Source: Lachnospiraceae bacterium
GTDB lineage: Bacteria; Bacillota_A; Clostridia; Lachnospirales; Lachnospiraceae
DNA: 9,531 nucleotides
Assembly (NCBI GenBank): GCA_024699595.1
Contig: JAILPG010000289.1
Coordinates: forward strand, 1 to 9,531
Direction of reading: 5' to 3'
Part shown: one piece after another, positions 1-6,223 of the stretch
How positions within the stretch are numbered: the first letter of the stretch is position 1
Layout: each line of letters opens with the position of its first letter
Notes under the pieces: model-generated
What the model was told of the DNA's origin: nothing
Database searches by the model: none
Seen by the model: only the letters and a program-made list of their open reading frames with translations
Program-made: the position numbers and the translations under genes

Positions 1-106
1 CAAGATCAGAGAGCGCGTAAAACAGGGCCGTTCCATCAGATATATGGTGCACTACAAGGCTGTTGAATATATCAAGAAGCACAGACTCTATTTGAGCGAA
101 CAGTGA
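1..106 (+). CDS. nadD: 3' end of nicotinate-nucleotide adenylyltransferase (NadD), partial
   Basis: Only the last 34 codons are present; the reading frame begins at base 2 and the TGA stop is at 104-106. The visible residues include KIRERVKQGRSIRYMV followed by a helix ending in LYLSEQ. This matches the C-terminal end of the NadD family (S/T-x-IRxRxxxGxSIRYLVP...VxxYIxxxxLY). NadD transfers AMP from ATP to nicotinate mononucleotide in NAD synthesis. The catalytic nucleotidyltransferase motifs lie outside the window, so identity rests on this tail and on the following yqeK and rsfS genes, a very common Bacillota order. The stop overlaps the next gene's GTG start (GTGA), suggesting translational coupling. 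Confidence 0.85.
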   Translation, partial: KIRERVKQGRSIRYMVHYKAVEYIKKHRLYLSEQ

Positions 107-693
107 ACATGAATCAGATAGATCTTGCAAAACTTCACAAAAAGCTTGCCCGCAAGCTTGATGAAGAGCGTTATATGCACACTCTGGGTGTTGAATATAC
201 GGCTTCGGCCCTTGCCATGAGATACGGCTGCAATATCATGAAAGCAAGGCTTGCCGGTCTTCTACATGATTGTGCCAAGGGCATCGACAGGTCCGAATAT
301 ATCGAGATCTGCGAGAAATACAATATTACCGTCAACGAGGCCGAACATAAGAATCCGGGACTTTTACACGCAAAGCTTGGCGGGTTCTTTGCCATGAAGA
401 AGTACAATGTGACGGATAATGAGATAATAGATGCGATCATCTGTCATACCACCGGCAAACCGGATATGTCGCTGCTTGAGAAGATCGTTTATGTTGCCGA
501 TTATATCGAGCCCGGCCGCAGGGAACTTAACGATATCGATAAGATAAGAACCCTTGCTTTTACCGACCTTGACAGGGCACTTCTCATGATATTGAAGGCT
601 ACTGTAGGATATATAAAAACAAAGGGTTATGCCATCGATCCATTGACTGAGAAGACCTATCGGTTTTATCTTGATAAGCTTGGGGATGTTTAA
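103..693 (+). CDS. yqeK: YqeK-type HD-domain bis(5'-nucleosyl)-tetraphosphatase (symmetrical)
   Basis: This is a 196-aa HD-domain metal-dependent phosphohydrolase. Visible metal-ligand candidates are H26 (in MHTLGVEYTA), H55-D56 (in LLHDCAKG), H89, H115 (in ICHTTGKPDM) and D133 (in YVADYIEPGR). The block ICHTTG...LEKIVYVADYIEPGR is characteristic of the YqeK family, whose members hydrolyse Ap4A to two ADP with a di-iron centre; the family's usual length of about 190 aa is met. The GTG at 103 overlaps the nadD stop. An ATG two codons later (109) is an equally possible start and gives almost the same protein. Neither start has a strong Shine-Dalgarno, so coupling to nadD translation is likely. 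It is expected to be cytosolic and in one operon with nadD and rsfS. Confidence 0.93.
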   Translation: MNMNQIDLAKLHKKLARKLDEERYMHTLGVEYTASALAMRYGCNIMKARLAGLLHDCAKGIDRSEYIEICEKYNITVNEAEHKNPGLLHAKLGGFFAMKKYNVTDNEIIDAIICHTTGKPDMSLLEKIVYVADYIEPGRRELNDIDKIRTLAFTDLDRALLMILKATVGYIKTKGYAIDPLTEKTYRFYLDKLGDV

Positions 694-758
694 AAGATCC
701 CGCGTTTTGTTCTTAAGCTCAAAAGTGATTTTAAAGTAAAGGAAATAAAAGAGGTTTT

Positions 759-1094
759 ATGGAAATAATCGATCTTGTCAGGCTTGCTAAGCAGGCCATA
801 GAGGAAAAGAAGGGTGAAAAGACCGTTATCCTTGATATCAGCGAGCTTTCACCCATTGCGGATTATTTTGTGATTGCATCCTGTAATAATGAAAATCAGA
901 TGAAGGCCGTTGTCGATAATGTCGAAGACAAGCTGGCAGAGGCCGGTGCAAGGGACTTAAAGCTTGAAGGCCGGGAAGGATCCTCCTGGATCCTCATGGA
1001 TTACGGAGATTTCATGGTGCATATCTTTAACAGGGAATCGAGGGATTTCTACAATCTTGACCGTGTATGGAGAGATGCAAAGACCGTGGAATAA
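759..1094 (+). CDS. rsfS: Ribosome silencing factor RsfS (Iojap/RsfA family)
   Basis: This 111-aa protein covers the full family length. Diagnostic blocks are ADYFVIASCNNENQ near residues 35-48 and EGREGSSWILMDYGDFMVHIF followed by FYNLDRVW near the C-terminus. RsfS binds ribosomal protein uL14 on the 50S subunit and blocks subunit joining when nutrients are limiting. The ATG at 759 is preceded by GAGG at 751-754 and AAGG slightly further upstream. A 65-bp gap separates it from yqeK, with no terminator visible there, so it probably belongs to the nadD-yqeK operon. A hairpin terminator follows 60 bp after its stop. Confidence 0.95.
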   Translation: MEIIDLVRLAKQAIEEKKGEKTVILDISELSPIADYFVIASCNNENQMKAVVDNVEDKLAEAGARDLKLEGREGSSWILMDYGDFMVHIFNRESRDFYNLDRVWRDAKTVE

Positions 1095-1153
1095 AGGTGT
1101 GATCGGCATTTTTAAATAATTGATCCGCAGTCAGAAAACTAAAGAAATGTGAA

Positions 1154-1180
1154 AAAGGACAGCCTGTCTGGCTGTCCTTT
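1154..1180. terminator. Probable bidirectional intrinsic terminator between rsfS and lexA
   Basis: A perfect 11-bp inverted repeat, AAAGGACAGCC (1154-1164) and GGCTGTCCTTT (1170-1180), encloses a 5-nt loop TGTCT. On the + strand it is followed by a modest T/G tract (TTTGTGTTTGT). On the - strand the stem runs into five T's (1152-1156 read in reverse), a better terminator tail. It lies between the convergent ends of rsfS (1094) and lexA (1197) and can stop transcription from both sides, more convincingly for lexA. Confidence 0.8.
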
Positions 1181-1196
1181 GTGTTTGTCAGAGGTA

Positions 1197-1805
1197 TCAG
1201 AAGAATCTGTATACGCCGAAGACCTTGCCGAGGATCATGCAGTCATCGACTATGATGGGATCCATCTCATCATTCTCGGGCTGAAGGCGGATATGACCGT
1301 CCTCCTTGTAAAAGGTCTTAACGGTGGCGGAATCATCGATAAGGGCAACAACGACATCACCGTTGCGTATGTCCTGCGTCGATTCCACCAGAACGGAATC
1401 ACCGTTCATGATACCGATATTGACCATGGAATTGCCCTTGACCTTCAGTATGAAAGCCTCGCCGCGGGGCATGCGCTCCATGGGGATGGGAAAGTATCCG
1501 TCGATGTTCTGTTCGGCAAGTATGGGCTGGCCTGCGGCAACGGTACCCACAACCGGAACAGGAGCGGTCTCGGTCCTGAGCATCTGGAAAGAATCATCGC
1601 AGATCTCAACGGCACGTGTCTTGGAGGAGCTGCGGCGTATGTAGCCTTTCTTCTCCAGGCCTTCAAGATGGGTAAATACGGAAGAAGTGGATTTAAGATG
1701 TACGCCTTCACAAATCTCTCTGATAGACGGCGGATAGCCCTTGTTCAAAACAAACTGCTTGATATAATCAAGTATTTCCTGCTGTTTGGGTGATGCGCCC
1801 TGCAT
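1197..1805 (-). CDS. lexA: SOS-response transcriptional repressor LexA
   Basis: This 202-aa protein has the two LexA domains. An N-terminal winged helix-turn-helix (about 1-65) contains KGYPPSIREIC and the recognition-helix region STSSVFTHLEGLEKKGYI. The C-terminal S24 self-cleavage domain contains the scissile Ala91-Gly92 (TVAAGQPILAE), nucleophile S126 (VKGNSMVNIGI) and general-base K163 (SATVKTFY). All residues needed for RecA*-stimulated autocleavage are therefore present. The ATG at 1805 is preceded by a near-perfect AAGGAGGT (complement of 1813-1820) seven bases upstream. Its promoter region carries LexA-box-like sites, so autorepression is expected. The gene is divergent from a YneA-like gene, as in Bacillus. 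Confidence 0.97.
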   Translation of the reverse strand: MQGASPKQQEILDYIKQFVLNKGYPPSIREICEGVHLKSTSSVFTHLEGLEKKGYIRRSSSKTRAVEICDDSFQMLRTETAPVPVVGTVAAGQPILAEQNIDGYFPIPMERMPRGEAFILKVKGNSMVNIGIMNGDSVLVESTQDIRNGDVVVALIDDSATVKTFYKEDGHIRLQPENDEMDPIIVDDCMILGKVFGVYRFF

Positions 1806-1858
1806 ACTGTATACCTCCTTTATAAAAAATTAAAATGACTGAACCTGCTTTCAATATG

Positions 1859-1887
1859 ATGATAACATACCGAACAAACAATTGCAA
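1859..1887 (-). promoter_or_regulatory. Candidate lexA promoter (sigma-A type)
   Basis: Read on the - strand, TTGCAA (1887-1882) and TATCAT (1864-1859) are separated by exactly 17 bp, a good match to the vegetative consensus. The spacer contains an isolated LexA half-site, CGAACA (1871-1876). The better box at 1898-1911 lies just upstream of the -35. LexA bound at these sites would hinder its own promoter. The prediction is from consensus match only. Confidence 0.6.
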
Positions 1888-1897
1888 ACACTTTTTC

Positions 1898-1911
1898 CGA
1901 AAAAATGTTCG
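1898..1911. promoter_or_regulatory. Candidate LexA operator (SOS box) 1
   Basis: The sequence CGAAAAAATGTTCG matches 7 of 8 core positions of the Bacillota SOS box GAAC-N4-GTTC, with one change (C to A) in the left half. It lies between the divergent lexA and LysM-gene promoters, immediately outside the lexA -35. Confidence 0.7.
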
Positions 1912-1920
1912 GAAAATATG

Positions 1921-1949
1921 TTGACAAAATATCTGTTCGGGTGTAACAT
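1921..1949 (+). promoter_or_regulatory. Candidate promoter of the YneA-like gene
   Basis: A perfect -35 hexamer TTGACA (1921-1926) is followed after 17 bp by TAACAT (1944-1949), a good -10. Transcription would start near 1956, leaving a leader of about 45 nt before the GTG at 2002. The -10 is embedded in the best SOS box of the region (1943-1956), and a further GTTCG half-site (1935-1939) lies in the spacer. Tight LexA repression of a strong promoter is implied. Confidence 0.75.
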
Positions 1950-1956
1950 ATGTTCG
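1943..1956. promoter_or_regulatory. Candidate LexA operator (SOS box) 2, overlapping the -10
   Basis: GTAACATATGTTCG matches 12 of 14 positions of the palindromic clostridial/bacillar form CGAACATATGTTCG, and 7 of 8 core bases. It covers the -10 hexamer of the LysM gene, the classic position for repression. A weaker overlapping candidate follows at 1960-1973 (core GAAC-AAAC-ATTC, 7 of 8). TGTTC and GAACA at 1951-1965 also form an inverted pair with a 5-nt spacer. Confidence 0.8.
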
Positions 1957-2001
1957 TAAGGAACAAACATTCAGTCTGTGATCGGAACGGAGGTGATCGC
2001 A

Positions 2002-2370
2002 GTGAGCGAATACAGTGGATTATCCAGGACGGAACGTCGCATCATCGAAAGCAAGAAACGCCGCAACAGAGAGTTGCAGCGCAGTTTGCTCATACTGTTA
2101 TTATCCGTTCTTTTGATCATTACCATGACGATCCTTTTCTTCGGGACCAGGAGCCGTGCGGCGGAGAGCGCAGTTTCACCGGTCAAATGCTATGCCAGTG
2201 TTCAGGTCGCTTCAGGCGAGACTTTATATTCGATAGCACAGGATTATTATTCGCCCCGTTTTAAGTCGATCGACCGTATGGTATCCGAGATCAGGACTAT
2301 CAATAATATGGATAATGATAAGGTTATCTCAGGCCTTTACATTATAGTGCCTTATTATTCGGGTGACTGA
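2002..2370 (+). CDS. yneA: YneA-like SOS cell-division inhibitor candidate (membrane anchor plus LysM domain)
   Basis: This is a 122-aa protein. A basic cytosolic N-terminus (ERRIIESKKRRNREL, about residues 11-25) is followed by one membrane segment (about 29-48, leucine/isoleucine rich). A single extracellular LysM domain (about 64-118) contains the SGETLYSIAQDYY opening and ends in a VISGLYIIVPYY block. B. subtilis YneA has the same layout, lies divergent from lexA and delays septation after DNA damage. The start was set at GTG 2002 because GGAGGTGAT at 1989-1997 sits at ideal distance; an in-frame GTG at 1978 gives 8 extra residues but lacks a good ribosome site and lies upstream of that Shine-Dalgarno. 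The division-inhibitor role is inferred from architecture and SOS context. The 3' end overlaps the convergent recombinase by 16 bp. Confidence 0.85.
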   Translation: MSEYSGLSRTERRIIESKKRRNRELQRSLLILLLSVLLIITMTILFFGTRSRAAESAVSPVKCYASVQVASGETLYSIAQDYYSPRFKSIDRMVSEIRTINNMDNDKVISGLYIIVPYYSGD

Positions 2371-3473
2371 TCATCATCCGGATGACGCAATTCCCCGTTT
2401 TTCCCCAATTTTCCGCCGCCCTCGCGCAGTTTTACCACGTTGGCGGCGGACCTTCTCCTCTCATCCTCGATAGCGGCATAGTGTTTTCTTGTCGTATTTA
2501 CATCTTTATGTCCGAGGACATCAGCCACCAGATAGATATCACCGGTCTCCCTGTACAGAGAGGTTCCGTAGGTGCTGCGTAATTTATGCGGAGTGATCTT
2601 CTTAAGGTTTGTCACATTACCGGCATATTTTTTAACAAGGTTTTCTACACTCCTTACGCAGAGCCTTTTATTCTGAAGTGACAGGAACAGAGCGTCCTCA
2701 CTGCCTGATTCCGGGATGATACGGCTCCTTATTTCCATATAATCCATAAGCGCATCCCGTACTTCATCACCGAAATAGACGGTTGCTTCCTTGCCGCCTT
2801 TTCTACGGATCAATATGCCGTTAGTCTTAAAATCAACATTTTTGATATCAAGGCCCACGCATTCGGATACACGGATCCCTGTTCCGAGGAGCAGAGTCAG
2901 CAATGCCACATCCCTGACCTTGGTCTTGTTATGATATTTCAGCTGGCTTTTGGTCAGTTTTTCCCCGTCCTCGACCATATCCAGCAATGCGGCAACCTCA
3001 TCGGGCTCAAGCCTGATTATCTCTTTCTGATGGATCTTGGGCGTCTGCACCAGACTTGGGGGATTGGTTGATATCAGTTCGGACGTATAGAAATATTTAT
3101 ACATGCTTCGAAGAGAGGATAGCTTTCTTGCCTTTCCCCTTTCATCATTTGTTATTTCCTTTTCGTTTTTTTCATAGAGAGTCAGATATTCAAGATATTC
3201 TTCGATATCCTCGCGCTTGACCATATCAAGGACACTCAGATCAAAATCGGTTATCTCTTTTGACTTAAGTGAAGGATTGTTTTCTTTTAAGAATTCAAAG
3301 AACAGCCTTATATCATAAGCATAAGAGAGTCTGGTCCGTGATGAGGTATATTCCTCAATCCCTCTGAAGAAGGTCTTGCAGAAAGAAGGCAGGGTGGTCA
3401 TCACTTCCCTGAGCTTCAATATGTTCTCACGCATGATCTCATCATGATAATTGCCTGGGTTATTGATCGCCAT
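2355..3473 (-). CDS. Tyrosine recombinase (XerC/XerD-like phage-integrase family)
   Basis: This is a 372-aa site-specific recombinase. The N-terminal SAM-like core-binding domain spans about residues 30-135 and the catalytic domain about 155-340. The catalytic set is complete: R201 (GTGIRVSE), a beta-hairpin lysine (K225 or K228 in RRKGGKE), H296 and R299 (TPHKLRSTYG), H322 (LGHKDVNTTRKHY) and nucleophile Y332. It is longer than canonical XerC/XerD (about 300 aa), with about 30 extra N-terminal residues and a charged tail of about 35 residues. The ATG at 3473 lies inside the 3' end of the TtcA-family gene (14-bp overlap); ATG at codon 14 is an alternative start. No attachment sites, excisionase or phage genes are nearby, so a chromosomal Xer-like role is at least as likely as an integrase role. 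The target site is unknown. Confidence 0.92.
   Translation of the reverse strand: MAINNPGNYHDEIMRENILKLREVMTTLPSFCKTFFRGIEEYTSSRTRLSYAYDIRLFFEFLKENNPSLKSKEITDFDLSVLDMVKREDIEEYLEYLTLYEKNEKEITNDERGKARKLSSLRSMYKYFYTSELISTNPPSLVQTPKIHQKEIIRLEPDEVAALLDMVEDGEKLTKSQLKYHNKTKVRDVALLTLLLGTGIRVSECVGLDIKNVDFKTNGILIRRKGGKEATVYFGDEVRDALMDYMEIRSRIIPESGSEDALFLSLQNKRLCVRSVENLVKKYAGNVTNLKKITPHKLRSTYGTSLYRETGDIYLVADVLGHKDVNTTRKHYAAIEDERRRSAANVVKLREGGGKLGKNGELRHPDDDQSPE
2412..2450. repeat. 9-bp inverted repeat in the 3' part of the recombinase gene
   Basis: TCCGCCGCC (2412-2420) and GGCGGCGGA (2442-2450) are perfect inverted copies 21 nt apart. They lie about 40 bp past the stop of the convergent LysM gene and inside the recombinase coding sequence, where they encode GGG and RRSAA stretches. 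Neither side is followed by a T-run, so this is not a standard intrinsic terminator. It could still fold in the LysM-gene transcript. Confidence 0.5.
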
Positions 3474-4188
3474 CTTGATTCCAGCCTTTCAGTGTGCTGT
3501 CCTTTATCGCTGTGAACATACGGTCCCTGACACCGGGAGCCTGTCTGTTTATATCATTTATCAGATCATTGACATATTGTCGTTTGGTATAGCCGTCGGC
3601 GGGACAGGCGCTTTTTACGACGGGAAGCCCGTATTTATTTACAAAGCCTATCACATCAGCCTCATCCGTATAGATAAGCGGTCTTATCACATACAGGTCC
3701 GTCCTGTCAAGATAGGTCACGGGAGCAAAGGTATTGAACCTTCCTTCATACACAAGGGACATCATCATGGTATCCACCACATCATCCTTATGATGAGCAT
3801 AGGCTACCTTGTTGCAGCCGAGTTTTTTGATAGCATCATTCAGAGCGCCTTTTCTCATCTTGGCGCACAGGGAGCAGGGATTGGATTCCTTCCTGTCTTC
3901 AAATATTATCTTTGCGATGTCCGTGTGTTCTATGGTATAGCGGACATTTAGCTCTTCACAGAGCCTTGAAACCGCATTAAAATCCATATTTCCGAAGCCA
4001 AGATCCACAGTTATGGCTTCCAGTTCGAAGTGGTTTGGGTAGAATCTTCTGAGGTGGGAGAGAGCATACAGAAGAGTAAGGGAGTCCTTGCCGCCGGATA
4101 TCCCCACGGCGATATGATCCCCTTCTTTTATCATTCCGTAATCATCCACGGCTTTTCTTACATAACTGAGCAATTGTTGTAATTTCAT
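3460..4188 (-). CDS. ttcA: TtcA-family PP-loop ATPase (tRNA 2-thiocytidine synthesis-like)
   Basis: This is a 242-aa N-type ATP pyrophosphatase. The PP-loop SGGKDS is at 31-36. The C105-x-x-C108 pair (NPCSLCAKMRKGAL) and C195 (SACPADGYTKRQ) give the three cysteines that hold the iron-sulfur cluster in TtcA. AHHKDDVVDTMMMSLVYEGR (131-150) is the conserved helix after the second cysteine-proximal region. E. coli TtcA (311 aa) thiolates cytidine 32 of tRNA; this shorter clostridial form belongs to the same family, but its exact tRNA target is not proven. The ATG at 4188 has only a weak ribosome site. It is the upstream gene of an overlapping pair with the recombinase and diverges from the AI-2E-family gene across a 73-bp AT-rich gap. 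Confidence 0.85.
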   Translation of the reverse strand: MKLQQLLSYVRKAVDDYGMIKEGDHIAVGISGGKDSLTLLYALSHLRRFYPNHFELEAITVDLGFGNMDFNAVSRLCEELNVRYTIEHTDIAKIIFEDRKESNPCSLCAKMRKGALNDAIKKLGCNKVAYAHHKDDVVDTMMMSLVYEGRFNTFAPVTYLDRTDLYVIRPLIYTDEADVIGFVNKYGLPVVKSACPADGYTKRQYVNDLINDINRQAPGVRDRMFTAIKDSTLKGWNQDGDQ

Positions 4189-4261
4189 ACAAATATTCTA
4201 TCACTTTTGATGTCGGAGTGTTATACTATTTTTATACGAGTATGTATTCGGGGGCTTAAAA

Positions 4262-5680
4262 ATGAAACTGAAACTTGAGAAGAAGTATTTTCAGCTTGGT
4301 CTTATGATCTTTCTGACGGCACTTGCCGTTATGATCGTTTTCTTTTGCTTTTTCCGTTTTGCCGAGATCCGTAAGAATATTTCAAATATCAACAAGATAC
4401 TTTCGCCGGTGATATACGGTTTTGTATTCGCTTACCTGATGACACCGCTTCTCAATATCTTTGAACATAAGGCCGTTGAGCCGTTAGCGGGGCGTTTCAA
4501 CTGGTTTTCCAAGAGCGAAGAGAAGATCAGGCATAAGCGCATCAGGAACATATCGATCCTCTTAACCCTTATCATAGTTGTGCTGTTGGTTTATCTGTTC
4601 TTTAAATCCGTTGTTCCCGAGGTATATAACAGTATTTACAACATCATAGCTTCATATTCAACCTATACCAATAATCTCATGAACTGGCTCAACAAGATCA
4701 TGCAGGACAATCCCGACCTTTCCAAATTTCTTGCGCAGCTTGTTCAGAATTATTCGGAAGAGACCGAGAATTTCTTTAATGATGTTGCCCTTCCCGCAGT
4801 CCAGAGGCTTCTCCTTCCCAATATCAACAGCTGGCTTGTGAATATTTCGGCCAGTATCATGAAATTTGTCAAGGTGCTCTGGAACCTTATCATCGGTCTG
4901 GTAATATCCATCTATGTAATGAGCGGCAAGGAGAAATTTGCCAGAGGTGCCGTAAGATTAAGCTTTGCCTGCCTTGAAAGGCCTACTGCCAACAAGCTTA
5001 TCGAAGCGGTCCGTTTTACACATCATACCTTTATCGGATTTTTCGGCGGCAAGATCATAGATTCGCTCATAATAGGTATCCTTTGTTATTTTGGCTGTCT
5101 GATACTTAAATTCCCCTTTGCGGTACTGGTTAGTGTCATAGTCGGAGTTACCAATGTCATTCCTTTCTTCGGACCTTACATCGGAGCGATACCCTGTACC
5201 ATAATCATTTTGATGGTGGATCCCTTAAAGGCACTTTACTTTGTCATCTTTATACTGATCCTTCAGCAGATAGACGGTAACTTCATCGGCCCCAGGATCT
5301 TAAGCGAATCCACGGGACTCAGCAGTTTCTGGATCATATTTGCCATTACATTGTTCGGAGGTTTGTTCTCGGTGGTTGGAATGGTTGTCGGCGTACCGAT
5401 CACTGCAGTAATATTTGCAGGTATCAATTCCCTTACCGACGGCTGGCTCATCAAGAAAGAGCTTCCCACCGATGAAAAGAAATATTCGCAAGTTGCGGAG
5501 ATAACCGATGAGGGAGAGTTTGTACCCTATGTCTACGTCCCCAAGAAACGCAAGCCCCGGAACAAAAACGGCTTCTTTTATAAGATCGGGACCGCGATCT
5601 GGGCATTTATCCTTAAGATCTGCGGTAAGATAAAGACTTTCTTTGTATCGAAATTCTCCCGTAAGAAAGATAAGCATTGA
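4262..5680 (+). CDS. AI-2E family transporter (PerM/YtvI-like integral membrane protein)
   Basis: This is a 472-aa multi-pass membrane protein. Hydrophobic segments are visible near 11-33, 46-65, 96-117, 203-221, 262-282, 285-312, 325-336 and 355-390. The family hallmark GVTNVIPFFGPYIGAIP is at 295-311, followed by QQIDGNFIGPRILSESTGL (335-353). A soluble extracytoplasmic stretch (about 120-195) separates the third and fourth segments. The last ~70 residues form a lysine-rich, probably cytosolic tail. Family members include the autoinducer-2 exporter TqsA but also Na+/H+ antiporters and proteins of unknown substrate, so the name does not establish AI-2 export. ATG 4262 follows a GGGGG run (4250-4254). 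No convincing promoter was identified in the 73 bp upstream. The adaptor gene begins 25 bp after its stop with no terminator between. Confidence 0.92.
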   Translation: MKLKLEKKYFQLGLMIFLTALAVMIVFFCFFRFAEIRKNISNINKILSPVIYGFVFAYLMTPLLNIFEHKAVEPLAGRFNWFSKSEEKIRHKRIRNISILLTLIIVVLLVYLFFKSVVPEVYNSIYNIIASYSTYTNNLMNWLNKIMQDNPDLSKFLAQLVQNYSEETENFFNDVALPAVQRLLLPNINSWLVNISASIMKFVKVLWNLIIGLVISIYVMSGKEKFARGAVRLSFACLERPTANKLIEAVRFTHHTFIGFFGGKIIDSLIIGILCYFGCLILKFPFAVLVSVIVGVTNVIPFFGPYIGAIPCTIIILMVDPLKALYFVIFILILQQIDGNFIGPRILSESTGLSSFWIIFAITLFGGLFSVVGMVVGVPITAVIFAGINSLTDGWLIKKELPTDEKKYSQVAEITDEGEFVPYVYVPKKRKPRNKNGFFYKIGTAIWAFILKICGKIKTFFVSKFSRKKDKH

Positions 5681-5705
5681 TCAACTGCCTTAATGAGGAG
5701 CTGAT

Positions 5706-6170
5706 ATGGAAGACAAAAGACTTGAGCGGGTCGATTCTCCCGACCAGCTGGATCAGTATATAAAACTTGCCAATCCGGGTGTCTGGACCATATTGACGGC
5801 CATTGTCGTGCTGCTTGCCGGTTTCTGCATATGGGGGATATTCGGCAGGATAGAGACAAGGATCCCTGCTGTGGTCATTTCCGGTCCTTCCGGAAGTTTC
5901 CTCTACGTTAATGAGCAGAACAGTGCCAGAGTCAGGGAAGGCATGAAGGTCCGTATCCGGGGCAGTGAGTCAGGATTACAGACTTCCGATCCTGTCGGTA
6001 CACAGCAAAAGGTCACTGAGAATATCAGCGAATATGCCAGACATCTGGGTGATTTCCGGGTGGGAGAGTGGATATACGGATACAGGCTTACAGGTTCTTT
6101 ACAGGAAGGTACTTATTCCGCCGATGTGATAATCGAAGAGATCTCACCTGTTTCCTTTGTTATCAACTGA
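5706..6170 (+). CDS. Short HlyD-like adaptor of an NHLP/NHLM-type bacteriocin export system
   Basis: This is a 154-aa protein. Its short cytosolic N-terminus (RVDSPDQLDQYIKLANP) is followed by one membrane helix (about 27-47) ending in IWGIFGRIETRIPAVV. The extracellular part contains FLYVNEQNSARVREGMKVRI (65-84), the beta-rich motif of HlyD-type membrane fusion proteins in which a residue cluster precedes V-x-x-G-M. The long coiled-coil hairpin and lipoyl domains of typical HlyD proteins are absent. GAGGAG (5695-5700) precedes the ATG at 5706. The genes that follow encode two ABC transporters of the NHLM class, which are known to travel with an HlyD-like protein. Assignment rests partly on that context; the sequence signal alone is modest. 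Confidence 0.75.
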   Translation: MEDKRLERVDSPDQLDQYIKLANPGVWTILTAIVVLLAGFCIWGIFGRIETRIPAVVISGPSGSFLYVNEQNSARVREGMKVRIRGSESGLQTSDPVGTQQKVTENISEYARHLGDFRVGEWIYGYRLTGSLQEGTYSADVIIEEISPVSFVIN

Positions 6171-6223
6171 CAGCGCGAGGGTATCCGTTTCGGATCCGTC
6201 CCGGACAGAAAGGCTTTATAAAC

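Noticed and set aside
1149..1793. Long + strand open frame (214 aa) opposite lexA, plus shorter ones within it
   Set aside because: It is antisense to a fully recognisable LexA with intact catalytic residues, has no family resemblance, and begins inside the terminator hairpin.
1978..2001. Upstream GTG start for the LysM gene
   Set aside because: The strong Shine-Dalgarno at 1989-1997 lies inside this extension and points to GTG 2002; no good ribosome site precedes 1978.
2412..2450. Inverted repeat as an intrinsic terminator of the LysM gene
   Set aside because: There is no T-run after the stem on either strand and the loop is 21 nt; it is kept only as a repeat.
2355..3473. Prophage or integrative element marked by the recombinase
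   Set aside because: No other phage or conjugation genes, attachment repeats or tRNA target are seen, and the flanks are housekeeping genes in normal operon spacing.
3451..3951. 166-aa + strand open frame opposite the TtcA-family gene
   Set aside because: The opposite strand has clear PP-loop and cysteine motifs; this frame has none and no ribosome binding site.
4189..4261. Promoters in the divergent gap between the TtcA-family and AI-2E genes
   Set aside because: Several TATA-like hexamers (for example TATACT at 4222-4227 and, on the - strand, TATAAC and TAGAAT) are present, but none pairs with a convincing -35 at 16-18 bp.
4262..5680. Claim of a quorum-sensing AI-2 exporter
   Set aside because: The family name is historical and members differ in substrate; no luxS or lsr-type gene is in the window.
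5578..5859. - strand open frame across the AI-2E gene end and adaptor start
   Set aside because: It crosses two same-direction genes and shows no domain or start signal.
5681..6223. Precursor peptide hidden in the intergenic gaps of the export cassette
   Set aside because: The gaps (25, 53 and 31 bp) are too short for a leader-plus-core gene, and no Gly-Gly leader frame was found in them.
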